Origin: CAZAPO01 sp044841755
GTDB taxonomy: Bacteria; Bacteroidota; Bacteroidia; Flavobacteriales; Flavobacteriaceae
Assembly (NCBI GenBank): GCA_044841755.1
Contig: JAXOFM010000001.1
Coordinates: 930,001-994,000, forward strand
Direction of reading: 5' to 3'
Length of the DNA stretch: 64,000 bases
The notes below the pieces were generated by a model, which was not told where the DNA came from, searched no databases, and worked only from the letters and a program-made list of their open reading frames with translations. Shown piece after piece: positions 23,995 to 33,494 of this stretch; position 1 is the stretch's first letter; every line of letters begins with the position of its first letter. A program made the position numbers and the translations under genes.

Positions 23995-25449
23995 TTAAAT
24001 TTGCTTTCTTAATCTTGCAACAGGAATATCTAATTGTTCACGGTACTTTGCAACGGTTCTTCTCGCAATTGGATATCCTTTTTCTTTTAATAGTTTTGCC
24101 AATTTTTCGTCGGTAAGTGGTTTACGTTTGTCTTCCTCTTCGATAACTGTTTCCAGAATCTTTTTAATCTCTCGAGTAGACACATCTTCTCCTTGGTCAT
24201 TTTTCATAGACTCACTAAAGAACTCCTTAATGAGTTTTGTTCCATAAGGAGTATCTACATATTTACTATTGGCAACACGAGAAACTGTCGAGACATCCAT
24301 TTCAATTTCGTCCGCAATATCCTTTAAGATCATTGGTTTTAACTTGCGTTCATCACCAGTTAAAAAATATTCTCTTTGATAATGCATAATAGCACTCATG
24401 GTAACAAAAAGTGTTTGCTGACGTTGTTTAATAGCTTCTATAAACCATTTAGCAGCATCTAGTTTTTGCTTAATGAATAAGACTGCATCTTTTTGTGATT
24501 TAGATTTATCTTTAGACTCTTTATAGCCTTTGAGCATGTTATTATATTCCCTCGAAACGTGTAATTCAGGAGCATTTCTACCATTTAGAGTTAACTCTAA
24601 TTCACCATCAACAATTTTAATTGTAAAATCAGGAACCACATGCTCTACTATACGATTATTTCCTGAAAACGAACCGCCTGGTTTTGGGTTTAAACGCTCA
24701 ATTTCTAAAATAGCATCCTTGAGTTGAATTTCGGTAACATCAAATTTTTGAAGTAATTTTTGATAGTGCTTTTTAGTGAACTGTTCGAAAGCTCTGTCAA
24801 TTATATCTTGCGCTAATTCAATATTGGGATTTCTAGATTTTCTTTTTAATTGAATACTCAAGCATTCTTGCAAACCGCGTGCACCAACGCCTGCTGGATC
24901 TAATTGTTGAACAATACTTAAAACGTTTTCTATTTTATCTTCAGAAGTGTAGACATTTTGAGTAAATGCCAAATCGTCCAAAATATCTACTAAAGAACGA
25001 CGTATATATCCACTTTCATCCACACTACCCACTAGAAAAGTAGCAATTTGCTCTTCATCTTCATCCAATCTAAAGGTACTTAGCTGATTTAGTAAATGTT
25101 GCGTAAACGAAGTGCCAGAAGCATAAGGTACACTCTTGTCGTCGTCATCAACACTATAGTTATTGGCTTGCATCCTGTAATCAGGAATTTCATCATCGCT
25201 TAAATATTCATCTACATTGATATCTTCGGCATTTATAGAATCACTATCACCATAATCATCTACATTATCAAAAGTGTCGTCTAAATCATCACTTTTTTCT
25301 TTGCCGCTTTCAAGTGCAGGGTTTTCCTCTAGTTCTTGTTTTAATCTTTGCTCAAAAGCTTGTGTAGGAAGTTGAATTAACTTCATCAACTGGATTTGCT
25401 GAGGAGATAATTTTTGTGATAATTTAAACTGTAGATATTGCTTAAGCAT
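23995..25449 (-). CDS. rpoN: RNA polymerase sigma-54 factor
   Basis: This 484-residue alternative sigma factor needs AAA+ enhancer-binding activators. Region I is the Gln/Leu-rich N-terminus (LQFKLSQKLSPQQIQLMKLIQLP). Region II is very acidic (55-115). The core-binding part is about 120-330. The HTH contains LKDIADEIEMDVSTVSRVAN, and the RpoN box is RRTVAKYREQ near the C-terminus. All parts are intact. No sigma-54 activator is encoded in this window. It is placed between asnS and a membrane protein on the same strand. Confidence 0.97.
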   Translation of the reverse strand: MLKQYLQFKLSQKLSPQQIQLMKLIQLPTQAFEQRLKQELEENPALESGKEKSDDLDDTFDNVDDYGDSDSINAEDINVDEYLSDDEIPDYRMQANNYSVDDDDKSVPYASGTSFTQHLLNQLSTFRLDEDEEQIATFLVGSVDESGYIRRSLVDILDDLAFTQNVYTSEDKIENVLSIVQQLDPAGVGARGLQECLSIQLKRKSRNPNIELAQDIIDRAFEQFTKKHYQKLLQKFDVTEIQLKDAILEIERLNPKPGGSFSGNNRIVEHVVPDFTIKIVDGELELTLNGRNAPELHVSREYNNMLKGYKESKDKSKSQKDAVLFIKQKLDAAKWFIEAIKQRQQTLFVTMSAIMHYQREYFLTGDERKLKPMILKDIADEIEMDVSTVSRVANSKYVDTPYGTKLIKEFFSESMKNDQGEDVSTREIKKILETVIEEEDKRKPLTDEKLAKLLKEKGYPIARRTVAKYREQLDIPVARLRKQI

Positions 25450-25477
25450 TGTACTATTTGGGTTTATATAAAAATAA

Positions 25478-25516
25478 AAAAAACAATCTACATTAACAGT
25501 AAACGAAGATTGTTTT
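25478..25516 (-). terminator. Rho-independent terminator of asnS
   Basis: AAACAATCT (25481-25489) and AGATTGTTT (25507-25515) pair. On the minus strand a T-rich tract follows. The element separates asnS from rpoN. Confidence 0.7.
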
Positions 25517-25544
25517 ATAGTTATTTTTCTAGCTTAAATTTTAA

Positions 25545-26978
25545 TTAAAATTCAGCATTTTGAGGTGTTCTTGGATAAGGTATTACGTCTCTAATGTTAC
25601 CCATTCCAGTTGCAAACATCACTAAGCGCTCAAAACCTAAACCAAAACCAGAGTGAACTGCTGTACCATACTTTCTCAGGTCCAGATACCACCAAAGTTC
25701 GTCTTCCGGAATATCTAAAGCAGCCATTTTCTCTTTTAAAACTTCAAGACGTTCTTCACGTTGACTTCCACCAACAATCTCACCAATTCCTGGGAATAAG
25801 ATATCCATTGCCCTTACTGTCTTCCCATCTTCATTCAAGCGCATATAGAAAGCCTTAATATTAGCTGGATAATCAAACAATATTACGGGGCATTTAAAGT
25901 GTTTTTCTACTAAATAGCGTTCATGTTCACTTTGTAGGTCAGCTCCCCATTCATTTATTAAGTACTGAAACTTCTTCTTTTTATTAGGTTTTGAATTTCT
26001 TAAAATATCAATGGCTTCAGTATAACTTACACGTTGGAAGTTGTTGTCAACAACAAAACGTAACTTCTCTGTTAACGTCATTTCACTTCTTTCAGCTTGA
26101 GGTTTAGACTTTTCCTCTTGAAGCAAACGCTGCTCTAAGAAAGCAAGATCTTCTTTATTGTTTTCCAGAATATAACCAACTACAGATTTCATAAAATCCT
26201 CAGCTAGATCCATGTTTCCGTCAAGATCTAAAAAAGCTACTTCAGGCTCTATCATCCAAAACTCAGATAAATGTCTTGAAGTGTTAGAATTTTCAGCTCT
26301 AAAAGTTGGTCCAAAAGTATATACTTTACCTAATGACATGGCATATGTTTCGGCTTCTAACTGTCCAGAAACGGTTAAGTTAGATTCTTTTCCGAAGAAA
26401 TCTTCAGTATAATTCACTTCTCCATTTTCATTAAGCGGAGGATTCTTAGCATCTAAAGTACTTACACGAAACATTTCACCTGCACCTTCTGCATCATTGC
26501 CAGTAATGATTGGTGTATGCATATAGTAAAAACCATTTTCATTAAAGTATTTGTGAATAGCAAAAGATAAGGACGAACGTATACGCATTACAGCACTAAA
26601 AGTATTTGTGCGCGTACGTAAGTGTGCATTTTCACGTAAAAATTCAAGCGAATGCCTCTTTGGCTGAATTGGGTACTCTTCTGGATCAGAATCTCCTAAA
26701 ACTTCAATTGAGTTTACCTGCACCTCAACACGTTGCCCTCTACCTTGACTTTCTACCAATTGTCCTCTTATATGAACAGCAGCTCCTGTAGTGATTCTTT
26801 TTAGAGTTGCTTCGTCAGTATTTTCAAAATCTACTACACACTGGATATTATTAATAGTAGAACCGTCATTTAAAGCTATAAATCTGTTAGCTCTAAAAGT
26901 TCTTACCCATCCTTTAACTTCTACATCAACTAATGTTGTTTCTTGTACCAGTAATTCTGAAACTGTACTTGCCTTCAT
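25545..26978 (-). CDS. asnS: Asparaginyl-tRNA synthetase
   Basis: This 477-residue class IIb synthetase charges tRNA-Asn. The N-terminal OB fold (1-105) binds the anticodon and includes VKGWVRTFRANRFIALNDGS. The class II motifs are visible: motif 2 in TFGPTFRAENSNTSRHLSEFWMIEPE (the family pattern FRAE-S-T-RHL-EFW), and motif 3 in GFGLGFERLVMFATGMGNI followed by DVIPYPRTP. The closing YPRTPQNAEF supports Asn rather than Asp specificity. A -7 element TATCTTTG lies at 26998-27005 on the minus strand. Confidence 0.97.
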   Translation of the reverse strand: MKASTVSELLVQETTLVDVEVKGWVRTFRANRFIALNDGSTINNIQCVVDFENTDEATLKRITTGAAVHIRGQLVESQGRGQRVEVQVNSIEVLGDSDPEEYPIQPKRHSLEFLRENAHLRTRTNTFSAVMRIRSSLSFAIHKYFNENGFYYMHTPIITGNDAEGAGEMFRVSTLDAKNPPLNENGEVNYTEDFFGKESNLTVSGQLEAETYAMSLGKVYTFGPTFRAENSNTSRHLSEFWMIEPEVAFLDLDGNMDLAEDFMKSVVGYILENNKEDLAFLEQRLLQEEKSKPQAERSEMTLTEKLRFVVDNNFQRVSYTEAIDILRNSKPNKKKKFQYLINEWGADLQSEHERYLVEKHFKCPVILFDYPANIKAFYMRLNEDGKTVRAMDILFPGIGEIVGGSQREERLEVLKEKMAALDIPEDELWWYLDLRKYGTAVHSGFGLGFERLVMFATGMGNIRDVIPYPRTPQNAEF

Positions 26979-26997
26979 GGTTTTTAAATTTAAGCTG

Positions 26998-27005
26998 CAA
27001 AGATA
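26998..27005 (-). promoter_or_regulatory. -7 element TATCTTTG of asnS
   Basis: On the minus strand TATCTTTG matches TAnnTTTG and lies 19 bp before the asnS ATG. No good -33 TTG is seen at the normal distance. Confidence 0.4.
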
Positions 27006-27088
27006 ATATATAGCGAGCAGTAACAGTAAACAGTAAGCGGTAATTTTAATTAAAAACCAATGTTTACTCTACTTTATTAAGATTGAAA

Positions 27089-27123
27089 CTCACAATGTGA
27101 AATAGATTCACGTCATACTTTTG
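27089..27123 (+). promoter_or_regulatory. Promoter region with overlapping palindromes before the 84-residue membrane protein
   Basis: TACTTTTG (27116-27123) is a -7 match. Just upstream, TCACAATGTGA (27090-27100) is a perfect odd palindrome that overlaps a second dyad, GTGAA and TTCAC (27097-27111). These occupy the -33 region, so a regulator is likely. Which one is unknown. Confidence 0.35.
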
Positions 27124-27154
27124 TAAATTAGTGCAACTTAATAACCATTAAATT

Positions 27155-27409
27155 ATGAAGTTTCCGGTTATAAGAGTACCAATATTAGTAAACATTTTAA
27201 TTACAATTATTTCTGGATTTCTTAGTTGTTTTGGATTATTATTTGGATTAGCACATATGTTTGAAGGAAGAAATCCTAATATTCCAGATTCTGAGCATTT
27301 AAAAGGGGTGATTGCTGTTATAACCCTTTGTGTTTTTGGAGTCTTTTTTTTGATAGTAACTATGGCCTCAATCAGAGGAATAATTGAAAGGGGTAAGAAT
27401 AAGAAATGA
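27155..27409 (+). CDS. Small two-helix membrane protein, unknown
   Basis: This 84-residue protein has two membrane segments (about 8-32 and 50-72) and basic ends (GIIERGKNKK). No family is recognised. A -7 box lies 31 bp upstream, and the gene is flanked by genes on the opposite strand, so it is monocistronic. The well-formed promoter and the hydrophobic pattern favour a real gene. Confidence 0.6.
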   Translation: MKFPVIRVPILVNILITIISGFLSCFGLLFGLAHMFEGRNPNIPDSEHLKGVIAVITLCVFGVFFLIVTMASIRGIIERGKNKK

Positions 27410-27456
27410 TTCTAAACAATTTCGTGTCACATGTTCAAAAGTAAAAAGAATGTAAA

Positions 27457-29850
27457 CTATTTATCTCCGTTCTTATCTTCTTCAGGGATAATTCTAAAGT
27501 GAGGTTCTTTTAATACTTCTTTATTAGCAATGCTACGTTCTAATGACAACAATAAGGATGGTAAGAGAATAAGATTTGATAACATTGCAAATAGTAAAGT
27601 TGCAGATACAAGAGCTCCTAAGGCAACAGTTCCTCCAAAGTTTGAAATAATAAATACTGAAAAACCAAAAAAGAGTACAATTGAAGTATAAAACATACTT
27701 ACTCCTGTTTCTCTAAGCGCAGCATAAACAGATTGCTTAATTCTCCAGTGATTTGCCTTAAGCTCCTGTCTATATTTTGCCAAAAAGTGAATAGTGTCGT
27801 CTACGGAAATACCAAAAGCAATACTAAACACTAAAATGGTAGATGGTTTAATTGGCACGCCCAAATAACCCATTAAACCAGCAGTGATTAGTAGAGGTAA
27901 TAAGTTTGGGATTAATGACACGATTATCATTCTAAACGAACGGAACATATATGCCATAAATAACGAGATCAAAAGGATTGCAAGTGAAAGTGATAGTATT
28001 AAATTGTTCACTAAATACTTAGTTCCCTTTTGAAACAAGTATGCTTTACCTGTAATGGTGACATCGTATCTGTCAGCTGGAAGTTCTTTTGCTAATTTTG
28101 CTCTAAGATCTTCTTCAATGCTTTCCATTCTATCAATACCAACATCTTTCATGAACGTTGTAATACGAGCATATTGACCAGTACTATCAACAAAATTCTT
28201 TAGCATATCAACATCACTATCTGAGTTTTTAGCATAAGAGAGAATAAAACTATTCTCTTGAGAAGTTGGCAGCTGATAATATTTTGGATTACCGTTATAA
28301 TAAGCTTGCTTAGAATACTTCATCAAACTCACTACAGATATAGGTTTTGATAATTCTGGTGTTTCTTCTATAAGCTCTTCAACAGCATTCATACGCTTAA
28401 GTGTAGAAAGCTTCATAACGCCTTTCTTTCTGTTGGTATTCACCATTATTTCTAGTGGCATGATACCATTGAACTCCTCTTCAAAAAAGCGAATGTCTTT
28501 AAAAAATTCAGCTTTTTTAGGCATGTCTTCAATTAGGCTACCTGAAATTTTTATCTGATAAATACCAATAATACTAGTAATGAGAAGAAGTAGTGCGGTG
28601 ACATAAATAGTTATCTTTTTATGTCTAACCATATACTCCATCCAGTCAACGATTTTGTTTATCCAACGCTTATTTAAATGCTCTAAATGTTTGTCTTTAG
28701 GCATTGGCATAAAACTGTAAATGATAGGAATACTTAAAAGGCAAAGTAGAAAGATTCCAAGAATACTTAATGATGCTACTGTACCAAACTCTTTAAGTAG
28801 TTTACTTTCTGTAATGATAAAGGTAGCAAAACCAGAAGCAGTAGTAACATTGGTCATTAAGGTGGCGTTCCCAATTTTGGTAATAACACGCTGTAATGAC
28901 TTCGCTTTATTTCCATGCTTGTTTACCTCATGTTGATATTTATTGATGAGAAAAATACAGTTTGGAATTCCAATCACGATTATCAATGGTGGAATTAAAG
29001 CAGTTAAAACAGTAATCTCATATTCTAGTAAACCAATAATCCCAAAGGTCCACATCACACCAATAAGTACAATGCACATTGAAATGAATGTAGCCCTAAA
29101 TGATCTGAAGAAAAAGAAAAATATTAAAGACGTTATTATTAGAGCAGCACTAATAAACATACCAATTTCGTCAATAATATTCTGAGAGTTTAAGGTTCGT
29201 ATATAAGGCATTCCAGATACACGAACATCTAAATTATTACGCTCTTCAAAACTTTCAATTTTGGGAATAAGTACATCTGCAATAAAGTCTTTACGGGCAG
29301 AAGTATTTACAATTAACTTGTTTAAATAAAGCGCAGATCTAATTGTTTTAGTTTCTTTATTAAATAAGAAATTGTCGTAAAACGGATATTGCTCAAATAG
29401 TTCCTCTTGTAACTTATTGACTTCTTCAATCGAGTGGATAGAATCCTGGATAAATGGTTCAAGATCGAACTGTTCTTTTCTTGTATTCTTTACAAGTTTT
29501 TGGAGATCATTGATTGAGACTACTGTCTCAATTTCTGAATAGTCTTTAAAACTTGAAGCTAGATTGTTCCAAGAGTTTAAATTTTCAACAGTAAAAAGAG
29601 CATCATCTTTTACTCCTAAAACTATTAAGTTTCCTTCTTCACCAAAAGTTTCAAGAAACTTATTATATTCTAAATTTACGCTGTGTTCATCAGGTAGTAG
29701 GTTAGCTTCAGTATAGGTAAAACGCATTTTATCCCATTGCATGCTGAAGAAATAAGTAGCAGCAATTATCACAATAATAATTCCTATTCTGTTACGCAGA
29801 ATTAATCTTGCGATAGCTTCCCAAAAACCAACTGAAAATAGTTTTGTCAT
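27457..29850 (-). CDS. RND-superfamily MMPL-type transporter
   Basis: This 797-residue inner-membrane protein has the RND plan: TM1 near 20-38, a large periplasmic domain (40-225), five TMs (230-400), a second domain (430-615) and the last TMs (620-780). Conserved TM4/TM10 elements include GISVDDTIHFLAKYRQE in the second half. There is no membrane fusion or TolC partner next to it, unlike the efflux set at 1-2518, so it belongs to the MMPL/lipid-type group. A DUF5686-like barrel gene lies upstream on the same strand. The cargo could be a lipid or hopanoid; that is inference. Confidence 0.9.
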   Translation of the reverse strand: MTKLFSVGFWEAIARLILRNRIGIIIVIIAATYFFSMQWDKMRFTYTEANLLPDEHSVNLEYNKFLETFGEEGNLIVLGVKDDALFTVENLNSWNNLASSFKDYSEIETVVSINDLQKLVKNTRKEQFDLEPFIQDSIHSIEEVNKLQEELFEQYPFYDNFLFNKETKTIRSALYLNKLIVNTSARKDFIADVLIPKIESFEERNNLDVRVSGMPYIRTLNSQNIIDEIGMFISAALIITSLIFFFFFRSFRATFISMCIVLIGVMWTFGIIGLLEYEITVLTALIPPLIIVIGIPNCIFLINKYQHEVNKHGNKAKSLQRVITKIGNATLMTNVTTASGFATFIITESKLLKEFGTVASLSILGIFLLCLLSIPIIYSFMPMPKDKHLEHLNKRWINKIVDWMEYMVRHKKITIYVTALLLLITSIIGIYQIKISGSLIEDMPKKAEFFKDIRFFEEEFNGIMPLEIMVNTNRKKGVMKLSTLKRMNAVEELIEETPELSKPISVVSLMKYSKQAYYNGNPKYYQLPTSQENSFILSYAKNSDSDVDMLKNFVDSTGQYARITTFMKDVGIDRMESIEEDLRAKLAKELPADRYDVTITGKAYLFQKGTKYLVNNLILSLSLAILLISLFMAYMFRSFRMIIVSLIPNLLPLLITAGLMGYLGVPIKPSTILVFSIAFGISVDDTIHFLAKYRQELKANHWRIKQSVYAALRETGVSMFYTSIVLFFGFSVFIISNFGGTVALGALVSATLLFAMLSNLILLPSLLLSLERSIANKEVLKEPHFRIIPEEDKNGDK

Positions 29851-29919
29851 CTAAAAAATAATGGCTGCAAAGGTAGCTAAAATGAACATATAAATGTGGT
29901 TAAAACAAGTATTTAACCA

Positions 29920-31203
29920 TTATTTATCAAGGCTAATGTTAAAGGTGAATTTAATGGCAATATTGTCTTCAATCGTAGGTAAATGATATGCGCCATAACG
30001 ATAAGCAAAACTAAGCCCGAAACCAAAAAACAATTTGTTGATCTCGAAACCAGATTCGGTAAAGCCTTTATCCAAAGTGTTGAAACTAATTTGCTCATGA
30101 CGTTCAGGATCTTTCATGGTTCCGACAGCATATCTTGAGATAAGAACCAGTTCTGGTTTAAACCATGGTGTAATTTTAAAGGGAGCAAATTTGTGTTTGA
30201 ATTGAAATGTTGCAAACTTATCAGAAAAGAATTCATTAAAGTACATAGTTTCAAAACTGTTGGTTCCAGCCACTGAAAATCTGTTCCAAATAGTTTCTTT
30301 ATTAACGTTGTTTGGGTAAGCATGATACATATGAGTTAATGGTGTGTTCTCACTTGTAATTCCTGTAGTTAAAACCAGCTCAGTAGAAGAACCCTTAGGG
30401 TAAGTGAACTTTTGGATTGCTCTAAAATCTACTTTAGCAAAATTCAAATCACCACCTAAGACTCCTTTTAAACTTTTGGTATATTGTAAAGTGAACTTTG
30501 GGAAGCCTTCTTTGATTTCTTGAATACCTTTTTCAGAGTAGTTAAAATCACTAAAAGGACTCCATTGCCATGAAGTTTTAAAGTAGGCAATATCAAAACT
30601 CTGGTAAATTCCGTCATTACCAAGATTTAAAGTATAATCATAGGTAGTTGAAATGTCGCTTAAAGCGAATTGGGTTTCAGTAACTATTTTTGGGTGAAGT
30701 TGATGCTCAATAGAAAGTGATTTAGTTACATGCTTATGAAATAGATCAATGTTTATTAATCGAGGCTCGAAGAACTGAAAGAACCTATCATCAGTCAAGA
30801 AGTTAGAACTTCCTGTTTCTTGAAGATCATTGGTGTATGTGAGATGAATCCATGTGTTTCCCTTTTCAGAAATTCTAAATCCTCCACCAAAACTATATTT
30901 ATAAGCTTCATCCAAGAATCCATATACCAAATATCCCTTTAACTTAAATTTATCAGAAAGATTGTTATTGGTAACACCCCCTAAACCAGTTCTAAACCCT
31001 TCATATTGATTGTACTTAATTAAATAACGAAGATCAAAATTGAAGTATTTAGTAGGGAAATATCCATTACCAATATACTTGAACAGTTCTGCTTTTTTTA
31101 TGGAATCTTGAGCCGATTCAGTGCGTTCTGATGTAGACTCATCCATTTGAGCTGAACACAATAATGCACTAGAAAGGAATATGAAAAAGAAGAATTGTTT
31201 CAT
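29920..31203 (-). CDS. Outer membrane beta-barrel protein, DUF5686-like
   Basis: This 427-residue exported protein has signal peptide MKQFFFFIFLSSALLCSAQ. The mature chain is rich in amphipathic beta-strands (LGGVTNNNLSDKFKLKGYLVYGF, FGGGFRIS, IAIKFTFNISL at the end) of the type seen in the C-terminal barrel of DUF5686 proteins. The usual N-terminal carboxypeptidase-regulatory-like domain is not present, so it is a barrel-only version. It ends 69 bp before the MMPL gene on the same strand and may work with it in envelope transport. That link is inferred. Confidence 0.72.
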   Translation of the reverse strand: MKQFFFFIFLSSALLCSAQMDESTSERTESAQDSIKKAELFKYIGNGYFPTKYFNFDLRYLIKYNQYEGFRTGLGGVTNNNLSDKFKLKGYLVYGFLDEAYKYSFGGGFRISEKGNTWIHLTYTNDLQETGSSNFLTDDRFFQFFEPRLINIDLFHKHVTKSLSIEHQLHPKIVTETQFALSDISTTYDYTLNLGNDGIYQSFDIAYFKTSWQWSPFSDFNYSEKGIQEIKEGFPKFTLQYTKSLKGVLGGDLNFAKVDFRAIQKFTYPKGSSTELVLTTGITSENTPLTHMYHAYPNNVNKETIWNRFSVAGTNSFETMYFNEFFSDKFATFQFKHKFAPFKITPWFKPELVLISRYAVGTMKDPERHEQISFNTLDKGFTESGFEINKLFFGFGLSFAYRYGAYHLPTIEDNIAIKFTFNISLDK

Positions 31204-31233
31204 TGAGGCTAATTACAGCACCTACTATAACAT

Positions 31234-31260
31234 AAAAAAAGCGACTTTAGTGTCGCTTTT
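31234..31260 (-). terminator. Rho-independent terminator of frr
   Basis: AAAAGCGAC (31237-31245) and GTCGCTTTT (31252-31260) pair with a 6-nt loop. On the minus strand T7 follows directly. It lies just after the frr stop. Confidence 0.8.
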
Positions 31261-31262
31261 AA

Positions 31263-31820
31263 TTAAACTGTCATAATTTCTTGCTCTTTTACTTGTAAAA
31301 GCTCATCTATTTTCTTGACATAATTATCTGTCATTTCTTGAATATCGATCTCTGCATTACTCTTTAAATCTTCAGAAGCATCATCTAAATTTTTCACGTC
31401 ATGGTTGGCTTCTTTACGAGCATTTCTAACTCCAATTTTAGCTTCTTCAGCTTCATGTTTCGCTTGCTTAGCTAAATCACGACGGCGTTCTTCTGTTAAA
31501 GGAGGAACATTAATAATTACACTTTCCCCATTATTCATTGGATTAAAACCTAAGTTAGCAATCATTATAGCACGTTCAATTTCTTGAATCATACTTTTTT
31601 CCCAAGGTTGAACAGTTATTGTTCTTCCATCAGGAGTATTGACATTAGCAACCTGACTTAAAGGAGTTTGTGATCCGTAATATTCAACCATTACACTTCC
31701 TAGCATTGAAGGACTTGCTTTACCAGCTCTAATATTAACAAACTCTTTTTCCAAATGCTTAATAGCATTGTTCATGGCTTCTTTAGTAGTGTCTAAAATA
31801 AATTGAATGTCTTCGTTCAT
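31263..31820 (-). CDS. frr: Ribosome recycling factor
   Basis: This 185-residue protein releases the 70S ribosome from mRNA after termination, with EF-G. It has full family length and the usual blocks: HLEKEFVNIRAGKASPSML near residue 22, YYGSQTPLSQVANVNTPDGRT and the C-terminal helical hairpin ending KEQEIMTV. It lies downstream of pyrH (147 bp), the common pyrH-frr order. The intergenic region has two small palindromes. Confidence 0.97.
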   Translation of the reverse strand: MNEDIQFILDTTKEAMNNAIKHLEKEFVNIRAGKASPSMLGSVMVEYYGSQTPLSQVANVNTPDGRTITVQPWEKSMIQEIERAIMIANLGFNPMNNGESVIINVPPLTEERRRDLAKQAKHEAEEAKIGVRNARKEANHDVKNLDDASEDLKSNAEIDIQEMTDNYVKKIDELLQVKEQEIMTV

Positions 31821-31834
31821 CTTTCTAATTTTTA

Positions 31835-31875
31835 CTCGATAATCGAGATTTATTTACTTCGAGGGTTGGCTCGAA
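31835..31875. repeat. Two adjacent small palindromes between frr and pyrH
   Basis: CTCGATAATCGAG (31835-31847) is a perfect odd palindrome. TTCGAG (31858-31863) and CTCGAA (31870-31875) form a second dyad. Both use the core TCGA. They may be operators or leader hairpins of frr. Confidence 0.4.
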
Positions 31876-31967
31876 ATTATAAATTTATTATCTAATAAAC
31901 GTCTCTTTATTTGCATAGAGGGCGTTTACTGATTGTTTCCAAAAACTAAGCCAAAATAAATTTGAGG

Positions 31968-32675
31968 TTATAAGTTAACTTTAGTTCCAATATTTTCGCC
32001 AGAAACTACTTTTAAAAGGTTTCCTTTTTTGTTCATATCAAATACTATAATTGGCAACTTATTCTCCTGACTTAACGTGAATGCAGTTGTATCCATTACT
32101 TTAAGTCCTTTTCTAAGTACGTCGTCAAAACTAATATGATCAAATTTTGTTGCTGCCGAATCTTTTTCAGGATCAGCAGTATAAATTCCATCAACACGAG
32201 TGCCTTTTAAAATCACATCAGCTTCAACTTCTATAGCTCTTAATACTGCAGCCGAATCTGTTGTAAAATAAGGATTCCCTGTTCCGCCACCAAAAATCAC
32301 TACACGTCCTTTTTCCAAATGACGCATTGCTTTACGTCTAATAAAAGGTTCAGCAACTTCATTTATTTTAATGGCAGTTTGTAGTCTTGTTGGTACATTG
32401 GCGTCTTCAAGAGCACTTTGTAGTGCTAGGCCATTAATTACTGTTGCAAGCATTCCCATATGATCACCTTGCACACGATCCATACCGTTGCTAGCACCTG
32501 CTACTCCTCTAAAAATGTTTCCACCACCTATAACAATGGCTACTTCTACACCTAATTCAGTTATTTGTTTTATGTCTGAGGCATATTCAGCTAAACGCTC
32601 TGGGTCAATACCATATTGACGGTCTCCCATCAAAGCTTCCCCCGAAAGTTTTAAAAGAATTCTTTTGTATTTCAT
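31968..32675 (-). CDS. pyrH: UMP kinase
   Basis: This 235-residue kinase of the amino-acid-kinase fold converts UMP to UDP in pyrimidine synthesis. Motifs: ILLKLSGEALMG (ATP phosphate binding), VIGGGNIFRG, DHMGMLATVING (UMP and hexamer contacts), RVVIFGGGTGNPYFTTDSAA and DMNKKGNLLKVV. Normal bacterial length. A -7 match TATATTTG is on the minus strand at 32695-32702, 20 bp before the ATG, so a promoter here would serve pyrH and possibly frr. Confidence 0.97.
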   Translation of the reverse strand: MKYKRILLKLSGEALMGDRQYGIDPERLAEYASDIKQITELGVEVAIVIGGGNIFRGVAGASNGMDRVQGDHMGMLATVINGLALQSALEDANVPTRLQTAIKINEVAEPFIRRKAMRHLEKGRVVIFGGGTGNPYFTTDSAAVLRAIEVEADVILKGTRVDGIYTADPEKDSAATKFDHISFDDVLRKGLKVMDTTAFTLSQENKLPIIVFDMNKKGNLLKVVSGENIGTKVNL

Positions 32676-32771
32676 GTTAAGTTCGAAAGTTTAGCAAATA
32701 TAACATACAATTTTTTAAATAGATAGCCTTGAATTTATTAATTTTAGTCAGCTTATATCAAAAAAAATGTC

Positions 32772-33473
32772 ATGAAAAGACTTATTAATTATTTAAAATG
32801 TATTTTGGTTTTTATTGCTTTGATTAGCTGTACTTCAGACGACTCTAATACTGAAGGGGTTGGAGTAGGTCCTGGGACACAAAATATTAGAGCAACATAT
32901 AAAATCACTTTTGAGCCTATTTTTTCAACTCAGTTTCACCCAACAGATTATCCCGATGATGCTCAGTTTATTCAACCTTTTATTATTGTTCACAGTGAAA
33001 ATACAGAAATTTTTTCTGAGGGAAGTTTTGCAAGTGATGAGCTCGAACAATATGTTGAAGATGGAATAAAAACAGGGCTAATTCAAGCAAATGCTGGAAG
33101 TGAGTTAGCTCCAACATCTGTCTTATCTGTTTTGGACAACGTCGGTCCTACGGAAACAAAGGAATATACAGTAACTGTAACTCCAGATATGCCATATGTG
33201 ACCTTTGTAACTAAAATTTCTCCAAGTCCTGATTGGTTCTTAGGAGTAAATTCCTTTTACGTTGTAAATGATGATGATACTCTTGTGGAAGAAATGACCT
33301 ATGGATTATACGCAATGGATGCTGGAACTGATGGTGGTACAACATATCTTTCAGATGATATTGAAGAAAGTTCGGTAATTACGTTAAGAAAGGGATATCC
33401 TTTATCTACAGTGGCAAACCAGACTGGAAAAGCGCTTGGGGCCTTAAAGTTTGAGAGAGTACATTCTAACTAG
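32772..33473 (+). CDS. Spondin-domain lipoprotein
   Basis: This 233-residue surface or periplasmic lipoprotein has a signal ending in ALISC followed by TSDDSNTEG, a typical Bacteroidota acidic surface-export signal. The Spondin_N domain covers about 38-225: ATYKITFEPIFSTQFHPTDYP at its start, the hallmark PSPDWFLGVNSFYV, and YAMDAGTDGGTTYLSD near its end. Spondin_N domains bind lipids or matrix components in eukaryotes. The bacterial role is unknown. It is monocistronic, between pyrH (divergent) and tsf (convergent). Confidence 0.85.
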   Translation: MKRLINYLKCILVFIALISCTSDDSNTEGVGVGPGTQNIRATYKITFEPIFSTQFHPTDYPDDAQFIQPFIIVHSENTEIFSEGSFASDELEQYVEDGIKTGLIQANAGSELAPTSVLSVLDNVGPTETKEYTVTVTPDMPYVTFVTKISPSPDWFLGVNSFYVVNDDDTLVEEMTYGLYAMDAGTDGGTTYLSDDIEESSVITLRKGYPLSTVANQTGKALGALKFERVHSN

Positions 33474-33494
33474 CACTATATGAATAATGGAATA

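Noticed and set aside
26979..27060. Short direct repeats (CAGTAA-like) upstream of asnS
   Set aside because: Three imperfect copies of a 6-7 bp unit in AT-rich DNA. Too short and irregular to claim a function.
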